A stretch of DNA of 16,430 nt from Gulosibacter massiliensis (lineage in GTDB: Bacteria; Actinomycetota; Actinomycetes; Actinomycetales; Microbacteriaceae). The notes beneath the pieces are model-generated. The model saw only the letters and a list, made by a program, of their open reading frames with translations. It was not told the origin of the DNA and did no database searches. The stretch lies in NCBI GenBank assembly GCA_945901035.1, contig CAMDKN010000007.1:1-16430 (forward strand), written 5' to 3'. Position 1 is the first letter of the stretch. Every line of letters begins with the position of its first letter. The position numbers and the translations under genes are program-made. Shown one piece after another: positions 6,798 to 13,699 of this stretch.

Positions 6798-7670
6798 CTA
6801 ACCATTTAATCGACGACTGGCAACGAGGTGGGAAATTTCCTCGATCATCTCGTCCGATAGCGTCGCGTGAACGCCGTCGATGACGAGCTCGTGATACTCA
6901 CGCCCAGTCCTCTCGCTCAGGAGCCTGAAGTGGGGCAATAGGAGATTCGCCGAGTTCAGTTCAACCAGCGCAGCGTTGTCGTGCAGAAAAAGCAGGTGCG
7001 ATAAACCCGCGCCGTGTTGCCCGATCAGGACATCTGTTTGATTGATGATTCGAAGTTGCTCTGCAGGTGACGTGTCCTCAAAGGCGACCAAGGCAGTCGC
7101 GCTGTGCGTCGAAATGTGCTCAACTAAGCGGTCGAGATTGCTAATGGAACGGCGAGTTGAACCGCCACCTTGAAATTTCGCGCTGCCATCGGTGTAGAAA
7201 GCGGGGGGCGGACGGCGATCCAATACGGTGACGTTGTCCCGACTGGGTATCGGAGGCAGAAATCTTTCCCGAAAAGCCGCCACCACCTCGGTGAAGCGCA
7301 CGATATCAATAAGAATTCCTTTGCGGATGGCGAATCGGTCCAAACGGACCTGTCGGTTCCACAAGCGCCGCGACGCGTCGCGTGCAAACTTTTCGCGGGA
7401 GACTCTGGTGAATGCATTCTCACCGAACACAAAGTCCAGCCACACATTCATCGGCCCGCAATCGAGGATCACGTGACCTTTTCCCGCGACACCATCGGAA
7501 AGTTCGAGTTCATACAGTGGCAAGAGGTAATCGAAAAGAAAGTGGTAAAAGTGTTGAACACTTCCAACGCTGCCGCCGGGCTTCAGATAGATTGCCACGG
7601 TCAAACAGTACCGTTTCCACCAAGCGTCCTTGTCGACGTGGGGCGAGCGTCGGAAGCGTGGGCAGGTCAC
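6798..7670 (-). CDS. Glycosyltransferase family 61 (DUF563) protein, copy A
   Basis: The 290-residue protein has the GT61 core 'VLIGQHGAGLSHLLFLH' then 'ALVEL' (HGAGL followed by LF and VEL) and an upstream 'STRRSISNLD' block like the family's R-x-x-S/I-N element. GT61 enzymes are inverting and include plant xylosyl- and arabinosyltransferases and EOGT; the donor here is unknown, but the adjacent UDP-xylose synthase suggests UDP-xylose. About half its residues match copy B, so the two arose by tandem duplication. The outer start is a GTG overlapping the copy B stop as GTGA. A competing GTG at 7598 begins exactly where similarity to copy B begins and has TACTGT 6 bases upstream; the true protein may be 266 residues. 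No signal peptide or membrane segment is visible. Confidence 0.85.
   Translation of the reverse strand: MTCPRFRRSPHVDKDAWWKRYCLTVAIYLKPGGSVGSVQHFYHFLFDYLLPLYELELSDGVAGKGHVILDCGPMNVWLDFVFGENAFTRVSREKFARDASRRLWNRQVRLDRFAIRKGILIDIVRFTEVVAAFRERFLPPIPSRDNVTVLDRRPPPAFYTDGSAKFQGGGSTRRSISNLDRLVEHISTHSATALVAFEDTSPAEQLRIINQTDVLIGQHGAGLSHLLFLHDNAALVELNSANLLLPHFRLLSERTGREYHELVIDGVHATLSDEMIEEISHLVASRRLNG
7605..7610 (-). promoter_or_regulatory. Candidate -10 box for an internal leaderless start of GT61 copy A
   Basis: Minus-strand TACTGT is followed by 6 bases (TTGACC) and a GTG codon at 7598, the same arrangement as the leaderless starts at 5857, 12119 and 12151. The resulting protein would align with copy B from its first residue. 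A single TAnnnT match can be chance. Confidence 0.3.
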
Positions 7671-8458
7671 CCAGTCATTGACACGAAATCCGAGATCTCG
7701 TGAATCAATTCGCGTTCCAGTGCCGTGTGTAGTCCGTCGATGGTGAAACTCCGGTACCTGAGTCCTAGATCAGTGTTAAGAGTTTGGAACCAGACTTGGT
7801 CCCGGTCGGTCGTATGCAATTCGACGAGGGTTGCGTCGTTGTGCAGAAACAAGGAATGCGTGAGCCCCGCACCGTGTTGTCCGATCAATACCGCGGTGTT
7901 GTTAATTGTGTCGATTTGGTCAGCGGGAGTCATGGTGGCAAAATCCACCACGCTGACGGGGTGGCGTGCTGACAAGGTTTGCGCAAGTTGGTCAAGATTG
8001 CTGATTGAGCGACGGGTTGAGCCACCACCCGGAATTTCCGCCGCACCGTCAGTGTAGAACGACGAGGGTGCGCGACGGTCGATGATCGTGATCGCGCTCC
8101 GGTCGGCTACCGGGGGCATGAACTTCTCTCGAAACGCGGCCAACACCCGGGTGAATCGCTCCGCATCAATCGAAATACCCTCTTGACCGGCAAAAGCGTC
8201 CAACTGAATGTGCTTGTCCCAGAATCTGCGCGGTCGTTCCGGAGCGAAATCTTCTCGTGGCACCCTCGTAAATGCGTCGGGACCACAAACGAAGTCGAGC
8301 CAGCCGTTCATCGGACCACAGTCCCGAACCAGATAGCCCTTCCCCGCAATCCCACGGGTCACATCGAGTTCGAACAAGGGCAACAAGTATTCAAGCGTGA
8401 AGTGATAGAAATGCTCGACGCTTCCGACGCCTGGTCCCGGTCGGAGGAATGTCGCCAT
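7667..8458 (-). CDS. Glycosyltransferase family 61 (DUF563) protein, copy B
   Basis: The 263-residue paralogue of copy A shares 'HFYHF', 'DCGPMN', 'FYTDG', 'GGGSTRRSISNLD' and 'VLIGQHGAGLTHSLFLH', the last being the GT61 donor-site motif. It probably transfers a sugar, possibly xylose, to an unknown acceptor. The ATG at 8458 is preferred because GGGGAG lies 4 bases upstream; a GTG one codon earlier at 8461 is the alternative. It is first in a two-gene unit with copy A and begins 42 bases downstream of a tRNA 3' end, so it may be read from the tRNA promoter or from an unseen one in the gap. By eye the pair is less GC-rich than the fab and azl genes. Many bacterial GT61 proteins are longer at the N-terminus. 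Confidence 0.85.
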   Translation of the reverse strand: MATFLRPGPGVGSVEHFYHFTLEYLLPLFELDVTRGIAGKGYLVRDCGPMNGWLDFVCGPDAFTRVPREDFAPERPRRFWDKHIQLDAFAGQEGISIDAERFTRVLAAFREKFMPPVADRSAITIIDRRAPSSFYTDGAAEIPGGGSTRRSISNLDQLAQTLSARHPVSVVDFATMTPADQIDTINNTAVLIGQHGAGLTHSLFLHNDATLVELHTTDRDQVWFQTLNTDLGLRYRSFTIDGLHTALERELIHEISDFVSMTG

Positions 8459-8499
8459 CACACTCCCCTTTCACAATCTGCCGAATAGGTTTCGAGAAG

Positions 8500-8573
8500 T
8501 AGGGCGAGCGGGGCTTGAACCCGCGACCGACGGATTATGAGTCCGCTGCTCTAACCAGCTGAGCTATCGCCCC
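8500..8573 (-). tRNA. tRNA with CAU anticodon (elongator Met; Ile2 possible)
   Basis: The minus strand folds as a complete cloverleaf: acceptor GGGGCGA with TCGCCCT (one G-U), D arm 'GCTCAGCTGGTTAGAGC', anticodon stem GCGGA/TCCGT around loop CTCATAA, and T arm GCGGG-TTCAAGC-CCCGC, with discriminator A. The anticodon is CAT. The paired first acceptor base argues against initiator Met. Elongator Met and lysidine-modified Ile2 cannot be separated by eye. CCA is not encoded. Confidence 0.93.
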
Positions 8574-8582
8574 GAGAACTCC

Positions 8583-8588
8583 AGCCTA
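8583..8588 (-). promoter_or_regulatory. -10 box for the tRNA-CAU gene
   Basis: Minus-strand TAGGCT ends 9 bases before the mature tRNA 5' end. It is the same hexamer as at 5845 and 12139. The -35 side is weak. Confidence 0.5.
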
Positions 8589-8703
8589 CCGAGCGCGGAA
8601 AGTGACTGCGGTATTCGTGATGCCTTCCGTTTCAGTAGGATGCGGATAAAATTGGGCATGGCTCTTTGGGCTGACCGGTCCCTGACCGAAAAGGACAGTA
8701 TCG

Positions 8704-10020
8704 ATGCACATCCATGACGTCGTTGTCGTTGGCGCGGGACTCGCAGGTTTGAGTGTGGCTCGTGACCTAGTTGCAGCGGGATCTGACGTTGTCGTTACCG
8801 AGGCGCGAGCTCGTGCCGGCGGTCGCGTTGAACAGACATCGACCGCGGATGGACGCTTGGTTCAACTGGGCGGCGAGGTGATCGGCGATTTTCACACCTC
8901 CTATCGACAGCTTGTTGCCGAGCTCGGATTGACTATCGTTCCGAGTTTCACCGATATTCCCGGCGAGTCGACGTGGTTGATGCGCCACGGGGTTTTCCGC
9001 GGTGACGACATGCCGTGGATGTCGACAGCCGATCGCACCGTGTATCACCGATTGAACACGACCTTTGCCAATATGGCCGCGGGACTCAATCCCGACGACC
9101 CCTGGTCTCACCCCGATGCGGTTGCGCTAGACCGAATGTCCGTGGGCGAATGGTTGCGTTCTGAGGGCGCGTCACAGGATGTTTTGCGCGCTATGGAAAC
9201 GCGGACTTTCGGCCTGGCCGAGGACTCGATCGAGCGGCGTTCGCTACTCGCGGACCTCCGCAAAGAGGCAGCGGCAGGCGCCCATGGTTTCTATGATTAC
9301 GACGTGTGGGAGAGTTCGAAGGTGCTGGAGGGTTCGGCGACGGTGGCCCTCACCATGGCGGAAGACCTAGGTCACCGGATTCACTACTCGACACCAGTGA
9401 TGTCAATCGACATCAAACCAGAGAACTGCCGTGTCACAGCGGTGTCGGGGGAAACCTTTCGCGCCCGGAATGTGGTGTCAGCACTACCCGCTGGGCCACT
9501 CCGTGACCTCCGCATCACCGGTGTCAGCGACGAGCGACTCGATTCGCTTCACCGCCAACAGCACGCGCCCGCGGTCAAGTATGTGCCAGTTTACGAGACA
9601 TCTTTCTGGGAAAGTCAGGGACAGAACGGAACCGGCTACTTCGAGAGCGCAATCCTCGGAGGAACCTGGGTGCAAAACGATGGCATCATCTCTGCTCTCG
9701 TTCCCGTCGACCGCCTCGGAGCCTACAACGCGCTTCCCCCCAATCGACGCGCCGCGGCGCTTCGGGACGAAATGGTCCTCGCCTACGGGGACGCCGCCGC
9801 GAACACCCAAGCTGAATACATCCGAAACTGGGGTGCGGACCCGTGGACGCAGGGATACATCACATCCTGGCGACCGGGCGAACTCACCGCGATGGGGCCC
9901 CTCCACGGTTCCCACGAGCCGCCCTTTTGGGTTGTCGGTTCCGATCAGTGGGTCTGCGGATACATGGAGGGGGCCGTCCGAACCGGCCGCCAAGCGGCAC
10001 AGTCGATTCTCGCCCGATAG
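8704..10020 (+). CDS. Flavin monoamine oxidase family protein
   Basis: This 438-residue FAD enzyme probably oxidises an amine to an imine/aldehyde with release of hydrogen peroxide. The N-terminal dinucleotide fold reads 'VVVVGAGLAGLSVARDL' (Gly10, Gly12, Gly15) followed by 'EARARAGGRV', the flavin amine-oxidase fingerprint. The C-terminus has 'GSDQWVCGYMEGAVRTG', equivalent to the W-SGYMEGA segment of monoamine oxidases, with Tyr420 as the likely aromatic-cage residue. The cysteine that binds FAD covalently in mammalian MAO has no equivalent in the matching 'TQGYITSW' stretch, so FAD should be non-covalent. AAGGA (8691-8695) precedes the ATG. No signal peptide is seen. It ends 14 bases from a convergent glycosyltransferase. 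The substrate is unknown; the neighbours suggest none. Confidence 0.88.
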   Translation: MHIHDVVVVGAGLAGLSVARDLVAAGSDVVVTEARARAGGRVEQTSTADGRLVQLGGEVIGDFHTSYRQLVAELGLTIVPSFTDIPGESTWLMRHGVFRGDDMPWMSTADRTVYHRLNTTFANMAAGLNPDDPWSHPDAVALDRMSVGEWLRSEGASQDVLRAMETRTFGLAEDSIERRSLLADLRKEAAAGAHGFYDYDVWESSKVLEGSATVALTMAEDLGHRIHYSTPVMSIDIKPENCRVTAVSGETFRARNVVSALPAGPLRDLRITGVSDERLDSLHRQQHAPAVKYVPVYETSFWESQGQNGTGYFESAILGGTWVQNDGIISALVPVDRLGAYNALPPNRRAAALRDEMVLAYGDAAANTQAEYIRNWGADPWTQGYITSWRPGELTAMGPLHGSHEPPFWVVGSDQWVCGYMEGAVRTGRQAAQSILAR

Positions 10021-10034
10021 GTCGGCGTTCGCGA

Positions 10035-11192
10035 TTAGTTTCCGCGGTAAATCTGCTCGAACCGGTCGAGTGTGTTGTTGATGTCGTGGTCTGCGACGAT
10101 CGCAAGAGATTCGCGTTGAAATGCCTGGTATTCGCTTTCTGAACTGTCCAGAATCCGGGCGATCGAGCCAGCGAGGCCGGTGATGTCGCGAGGCTCGTAG
10201 AGGAAGCCGTTGTCACCATCGTGCACGAGGTGCGGCAGTGCCATCGCGTTCGCAGCGACGACAGGAAGGCCGCTCGCCATCGCCTCCATTGTCGCAATCG
10301 ACTGCAGTTCGGCGATAGAGGGCATCACGAACACGGCCGCCTCGGACAGGAGGGTTCGTAGCGTCTCGTCGTCGACGTGCCCGCGGAATTCGACACGGTG
10401 TGCAATCCCCCTGTCCCGGGCGATTTTCTCCAGTCGGCCGCGGTCGTCACCCGACCCCGCAATGACAACCCGCAACGAACCGTCGGGGAATCGCGTCAGC
10501 GCGTACAGCAGTTCGTCGATGTGTTTTTCCTGTTCGACTCGACCGAGGAACAGCGCGTACGGATCGTTGCGCTTTCCCATAATCGGTCGATAGTTGCTGA
10601 TGTCGAGCCCGCACGAAATCGCGTGCACGCCGCTTCGCTTAACAGCGCGTTCGAGATAGTCGGCAGCTTTTCGCGTCGGGGTCGTCGCTTCGTCGACCAT
10701 CGCGTAGGTTTTTCTCGCCACCGCCCACAGCCGCCGAATAAGCCAGTCCACGCCGAACTGTGGGAGGGGCAGAAACTGTGCGGCGTTCTCGGGCATGAAG
10801 TGGTTGGTCGCCACGATCCGAATACCCTGGTCGTGCGCTTCGCGGGTGAGCCCCCAGCCGACGTTGATGTGGGATTGGATGTGGACGACGTCGGGTCGAA
10901 CTTCCTCCAGAATCGCGCGCGCGTCACGTCGAACCTCCCACGGCAGCGCAAAACGTGCCCACGGATGGTTGAACCACTTCCACGAACGCAATCGATATAC
11001 CTCGACCTCTCGGCCGTCGTACACCTCGATGCGCTTTCCGAACTTCTCATCGGGTGACGGCGCAACGATGACAACTCGGTGGCCGCGACCAATGAGCCCC
11101 ACCGTGAGCCTCTCGGCGAATTTGGCCGCACCATTGACATCGGGCGGAAAAGTATCCGCGCCGATGAGGATGGTGAGTGGGCTGCTCGTCAC
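10035..11192 (-). CDS. Glycosyltransferase family 4 protein (mannosyltransferase-like)
   Basis: A 385-residue GT-B retaining glycosyltransferase. The N-terminus 'LTILIGADTFPPDVNGAAKF' gives the glycine-rich acceptor loop, the donor domain has 'ALFLGRVEQEKH', and E-x7-E lies in 'IAELQSIATMEAMASG'. The general pattern, including 'TNHFMPENAAQF', is close to actinobacterial GT4 enzymes that glycosylate membrane lipids such as phosphatidylinositol or diacylglycerol, but the donor and acceptor are inferred only by resemblance. The start is GTG, 9 bases after the stop of the upstream DMT-type gene, with no clear ribosome site, so the two are probably translated from one message. Confidence 0.88.
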   Translation of the reverse strand: MTSSPLTILIGADTFPPDVNGAAKFAERLTVGLIGRGHRVVIVAPSPDEKFGKRIEVYDGREVEVYRLRSWKWFNHPWARFALPWEVRRDARAILEEVRPDVVHIQSHINVGWGLTREAHDQGIRIVATNHFMPENAAQFLPLPQFGVDWLIRRLWAVARKTYAMVDEATTPTRKAADYLERAVKRSGVHAISCGLDISNYRPIMGKRNDPYALFLGRVEQEKHIDELLYALTRFPDGSLRVVIAGSGDDRGRLEKIARDRGIAHRVEFRGHVDDETLRTLLSEAAVFVMPSIAELQSIATMEAMASGLPVVAANAMALPHLVHDGDNGFLYEPRDITGLAGSIARILDSSESEYQAFQRESLAIVADHDINNTLDRFEQIYRGN

Positions 11193-11201
11193 GATGAGGC
11201 T

Positions 11202-12119
11202 TTAGCGGTGTGTTTGGGGGTGATGACGGGCGAGCAGGACCACACCGATGATGGAAATCAGACCTCCCACCGCGAGCCCACCGAGGGCGAACGGCGGGAA
11301 TCGGTCCGCTTCCCCCATCACCGTAATCGCGATCGCCACTGCCACCAGCGGGTCAATCACGGTTAATCCGGCAATCACCAGGTCGGGTGAACCGACCGAG
11401 TACGCGGTCTGCACGAAATAGCCACCCAATACGGCGGCAATCACAAGCCCGACGAAACAGACAATCATGAATCCGTCAATCTGGTTCGATTGCCAGCGAT
11501 TGATGAGGACCTTGGCGATGGTGACGACGAAACCGTAGAGGGTTCCCGCCGCAACGATGTAGAACATCGCGCGCAGCCGCTGACGGAAGAAGACAAAGAC
11601 TCCGCCGGTTAGCACGATGACGACGACGAGCATCCACATGATGAGCAGCATCTGGCCGTCCGTGAGCGCACGCTCAAACGCGTAAATTGCGGAAAAGGAG
11701 ACAAAGATTGCGATTCCGATGACCGCGAGGGCGATACTGCCCTTCACCCGCGCGTTCGAGGCAATTCCATGGACTCGCGAGTTGATCACGTTCGTGAGCA
11801 CCATCGCGACGACACCGAGGGGCTGCACCACGATGAGCGGAGCGAATCCGAGGGAGACGAGTTGAATCACGATAGCGAGAGCCAACAGAACTGTTCCCAA
11901 CACCCACGATGGGCGTCGAAGCAACAGAGTCATCTGACCGAACGACAACCCCGCCCTCGAACCGTCACCGTGCGAACCTTCGACCTTCGAAACTCCTCGG
12001 TGTTGAAGTTGCGCCCCGATTGACAGGAACACGGCACCGAGCAACGCAATCGGAATCCCGATGGCTTGGTAGGGGGTCAGAGATATCTGACCGACCAGAT
12101 TCGACAATTGGTCGTTCAT
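11202..12119 (-). CDS. DMT-superfamily (EamA/NIPA-like) membrane protein
   Basis: A 305-residue integral membrane protein with about nine hydrophobic segments near residues 18-37, 71-90, 93-111, 127-146, 156-177, 184-205, 215-233, 248-268 and 277-297. The 'LIVVQPLGVVAMVLTNVIN' and 'AGLTVIDPLVAVAIAI' helices, with a proline-containing repeat in each half, are typical of drug/metabolite or NIPA-like transporters. The substrate cannot be inferred; magnesium, a metabolite or a lipid-linked sugar are possible. The ATG at 12119 follows a -10 box TACCCT by exactly 6 bases, so translation is probably leaderless. It is divergent from def across 31 bases and is followed by a GT4 gene 9 bases later, suggesting a two-gene operon. 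Confidence 0.85.
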   Translation of the reverse strand: MNDQLSNLVGQISLTPYQAIGIPIALLGAVFLSIGAQLQHRGVSKVEGSHGDGSRAGLSFGQMTLLLRRPSWVLGTVLLALAIVIQLVSLGFAPLIVVQPLGVVAMVLTNVINSRVHGIASNARVKGSIALAVIGIAIFVSFSAIYAFERALTDGQMLLIMWMLVVVIVLTGGVFVFFRQRLRAMFYIVAAGTLYGFVVTIAKVLINRWQSNQIDGFMIVCFVGLVIAAVLGGYFVQTAYSVGSPDLVIAGLTVIDPLVAVAIAITVMGEADRFPPFALGGLAVGGLISIIGVVLLARHHPQTHR

Positions 12120-12125
12120 CCTTCT

Positions 12126-12131
12126 AGGGTA
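12126..12131 (-). promoter_or_regulatory. -10 box of a leaderless promoter (DMT-type transporter)
   Basis: Minus-strand TACCCT, then AGAAGG (6 bases), then the ATG at 12119. AGAAGG resembles a ribosome site but touches the start codon, too close to act as one. Confidence 0.5.
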
Positions 12132-12138
12132 ACGACAT

Positions 12139-12144
12139 TAGGCT
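12139..12144 (+). promoter_or_regulatory. -10 box of a leaderless promoter (def)
   Basis: TAGGCT, then GAACGG (6 bases), then the ATG at 12151. There is no Shine-Dalgarno sequence. It lies 7 bases from the opposing -10 box of the divergent transporter gene. Confidence 0.6.
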
Positions 12145-12150
12145 GAACGG

Positions 12151-12717
12151 ATGCGAATTCGCGAGATTGTGATCACGGGTGAACCCGTTTTGCATCGCCC
12201 CGCCGCTCGGGTTGAGCGTTTTGACGACGATCTGAAGGACCTCGTCACCGACATGTTCGCCACGATGGAACTCGCTCCCGGTGTGGGTCTTGCCGCACCG
12301 CAAATCGGTAAAAACCTGGCGCTGTTTGTTTACGACTGGGTCGATGAAAACGACCAACAACATCGCGGTGCCGCCATAAACCCGACCATCATGCTCGAGC
12401 CGCTTTCGGTCGATCCGCTGGACGAGTACGAGGATTCGGAAGGGTGCTTGTCTGTTCCCGGCGAGCGTTTTCCGTTGCGACGGAGCGACCGGGTCACCCT
12501 CACTGCGTCGGACATCGATGGCCACGAGTTCACGATTGAGGCGGAGGGCTGGTTAGCGCGAATTTTTCAACACGAGTACGACCACCTGCTCGGAATTCTG
12601 TATGTCGATCGGCTCGTCGAACCGTATTTCGCCGACGCAACCGCTGCAATTCAGCGCGAAGGCTGGGGAAAACCCGGTTTTTCGTGGTTACCCGGTCGTG
12701 ACCACCTGGAAGGCTAA
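12151..12717 (+). CDS. def: Peptide deformylase
   Basis: Peptide deformylase removes the N-formyl group from new proteins using a metal ion, usually Fe2+. All three family motifs are present: GVGLAAPQIG (44-53), EGCLSVP with metal ligand Cys99, and HEYDH with ligands His141 and His145 and catalytic Glu142. The 188-residue length is normal. Translation is probably leaderless: TAGGCT lies 6 bases before the ATG and no ribosome site is seen. It is divergent from the DMT-type transporter gene and ends tail-to-tail with azlD, sharing CTAA. Many actinobacteria carry more than one def; whether this is the housekeeping copy cannot be told. Confidence 0.96.
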   Translation: MRIREIVITGEPVLHRPAARVERFDDDLKDLVTDMFATMELAPGVGLAAPQIGKNLALFVYDWVDENDQQHRGAAINPTIMLEPLSVDPLDEYEDSEGCLSVPGERFPLRRSDRVTLTASDIDGHEFTIEAEGWLARIFQHEYDHLLGILYVDRLVEPYFADATAAIQREGWGKPGFSWLPGRDHLEG

Positions 12718-13028
12718 CCGGCCCACCCGAGCAGGCGCAGGATTCCGGCAACCGCAGCGGCACCCACCACCACGAGGATGAAGGGTGCTCGAAAGCGCAG
12801 CATTCCCGCGGCCACAAGCACGGCGGCGAAGCGAGCGTCCAGAGCCACGGTTTCCCCCGTGGCCACGGTTTGCGTGACCACGAGAGATGCCAGCAGAGCG
12901 ACAGTCAGCAAATCGCTCACGCGCTGAATCCGCGGGTGAGCGGCTACCGACGCTGGGACGAGGTAACCCGCCAGCTTCGTTGCCAACACGATGGCCGACG
13001 CAATCAGGATGGCGGTCCAGGTGGTCAC
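12714..13028 (-). CDS. azlD: AzlD-type branched-chain amino acid exporter subunit
   Basis: A 104-residue, very hydrophobic protein with about four membrane helices. The N-terminal 'AIVLATKLAGYLVP' and the central 'LLTVALLASLVVTQT' are typical of AzlD, the small partner of AzlC in the BrnFE/AzlCD exporters of leucine, isoleucine, valine or similar amino acids. The GTG start overlaps the azlC stop by 4 bases (GTGA), indicating coupled translation in a fixed ratio. Its stop shares CTAA with the def stop on the other strand. The exported substrate is inferred from the family. Confidence 0.9.
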   Translation of the reverse strand: MTTWTAILIASAIVLATKLAGYLVPASVAAHPRIQRVSDLLTVALLASLVVTQTVATGETVALDARFAAVLVAAGMLRFRAPFILVVVGAAAVAGILRLLGWAG

Positions 13029-13699
13029 GGTTTCGACCTACCCGCCACGAGTGAGAGGACGAGACCCGTCGCGGCCGCGACCAAAATCGGGATACCCGGC
13101 GGGAGCGTGGGCACGGAGATAACAGTCACTACGGCCGCTACCGCCGCGATGGCAACGGGCTGACGCGCCTGAATGCGGGGCCACAACAACCCTAGGAACG
13201 CAGCGGCCGCGGCGGCATCCAGTCCCCAGGTTTTCGGATCACCGAGGGCATCTCCCAGGACGGCGCCCAGGGCGGTCATGAGGTTCCACCCGACAAATAT
13301 GGCTGCACCCGTCAACCAAAAACCGCGTCGCTGTTCGCGGGGTTCGGTTTGGGCAATGGCGACCGCCGTGCTCTCGTCGATCGTCCAGTGACCCGCCAAC
13401 AGCCTCTTCCACAAACCAGCCCCCACTACCGCGGACATCCGGACGGCATACAGTCCGTTACGAATACCGAGCAGTCCGGCTGCGGTGATGATGCTGGGAC
13501 CCGCCGCGCCCGCCGCGACGAGCCCGATGACGGCGAACTGCGAGCCGCCCGAAAACATGAACAGTGACAGCACCTGCGTTTGCCAGAAATCGAGCCCGGA
13601 CGCCACCGCCAACGCGCCAAAGGAAATGCCATAAAGCGAGACGGCTCCGGCTACCCCCAAGGACATATTCACCGTTGCGCGAACGGCGGGGGCCATCAC
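13025..13699 (-). CDS. azlC: AzlC-type branched-chain amino acid exporter subunit
   Basis: The large subunit of a two-part amino acid exporter in the cytoplasmic membrane. The 224 residues include the AzlC signature 'SLYGISFGALAVASGLDFWQ', 'LFMFSGGSQFAVIGL', 'GIRNGLYAVRMS' and 'WTIDESTAVA'. Several membrane helices follow, the last near 'GIPILVAAATGLVLSLVAG'. Start: GTG at 13699 overlaps the upstream kinase-like stop as GTGA, and an ATG one codon later at 13696 gives a TGATG overlap; either means translational coupling. azlD follows with its own GTGA overlap. Coupling to a kinase-like gene is unusual and suggests that the exporter is linked to some signal. Confidence 0.93.
   Translation of the reverse strand: MMAPAVRATVNMSLGVAGAVSLYGISFGALAVASGLDFWQTQVLSLFMFSGGSQFAVIGLVAAGAAGPSIITAAGLLGIRNGLYAVRMSAVVGAGLWKRLLAGHWTIDESTAVAIAQTEPREQRRGFWLTGAAIFVGWNLMTALGAVLGDALGDPKTWGLDAAAAAAFLGLLWPRIQARQPVAIAAVAAVVTVISVPTLPPGIPILVAAATGLVLSLVAGRSKP

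Noticed and set aside
6784..8573. An integrated mobile element at the tRNA-CAU gene.
   Set aside because: No integrase, transposase or repeat of the tRNA 3' end was seen in the window; only position and composition hint at it.
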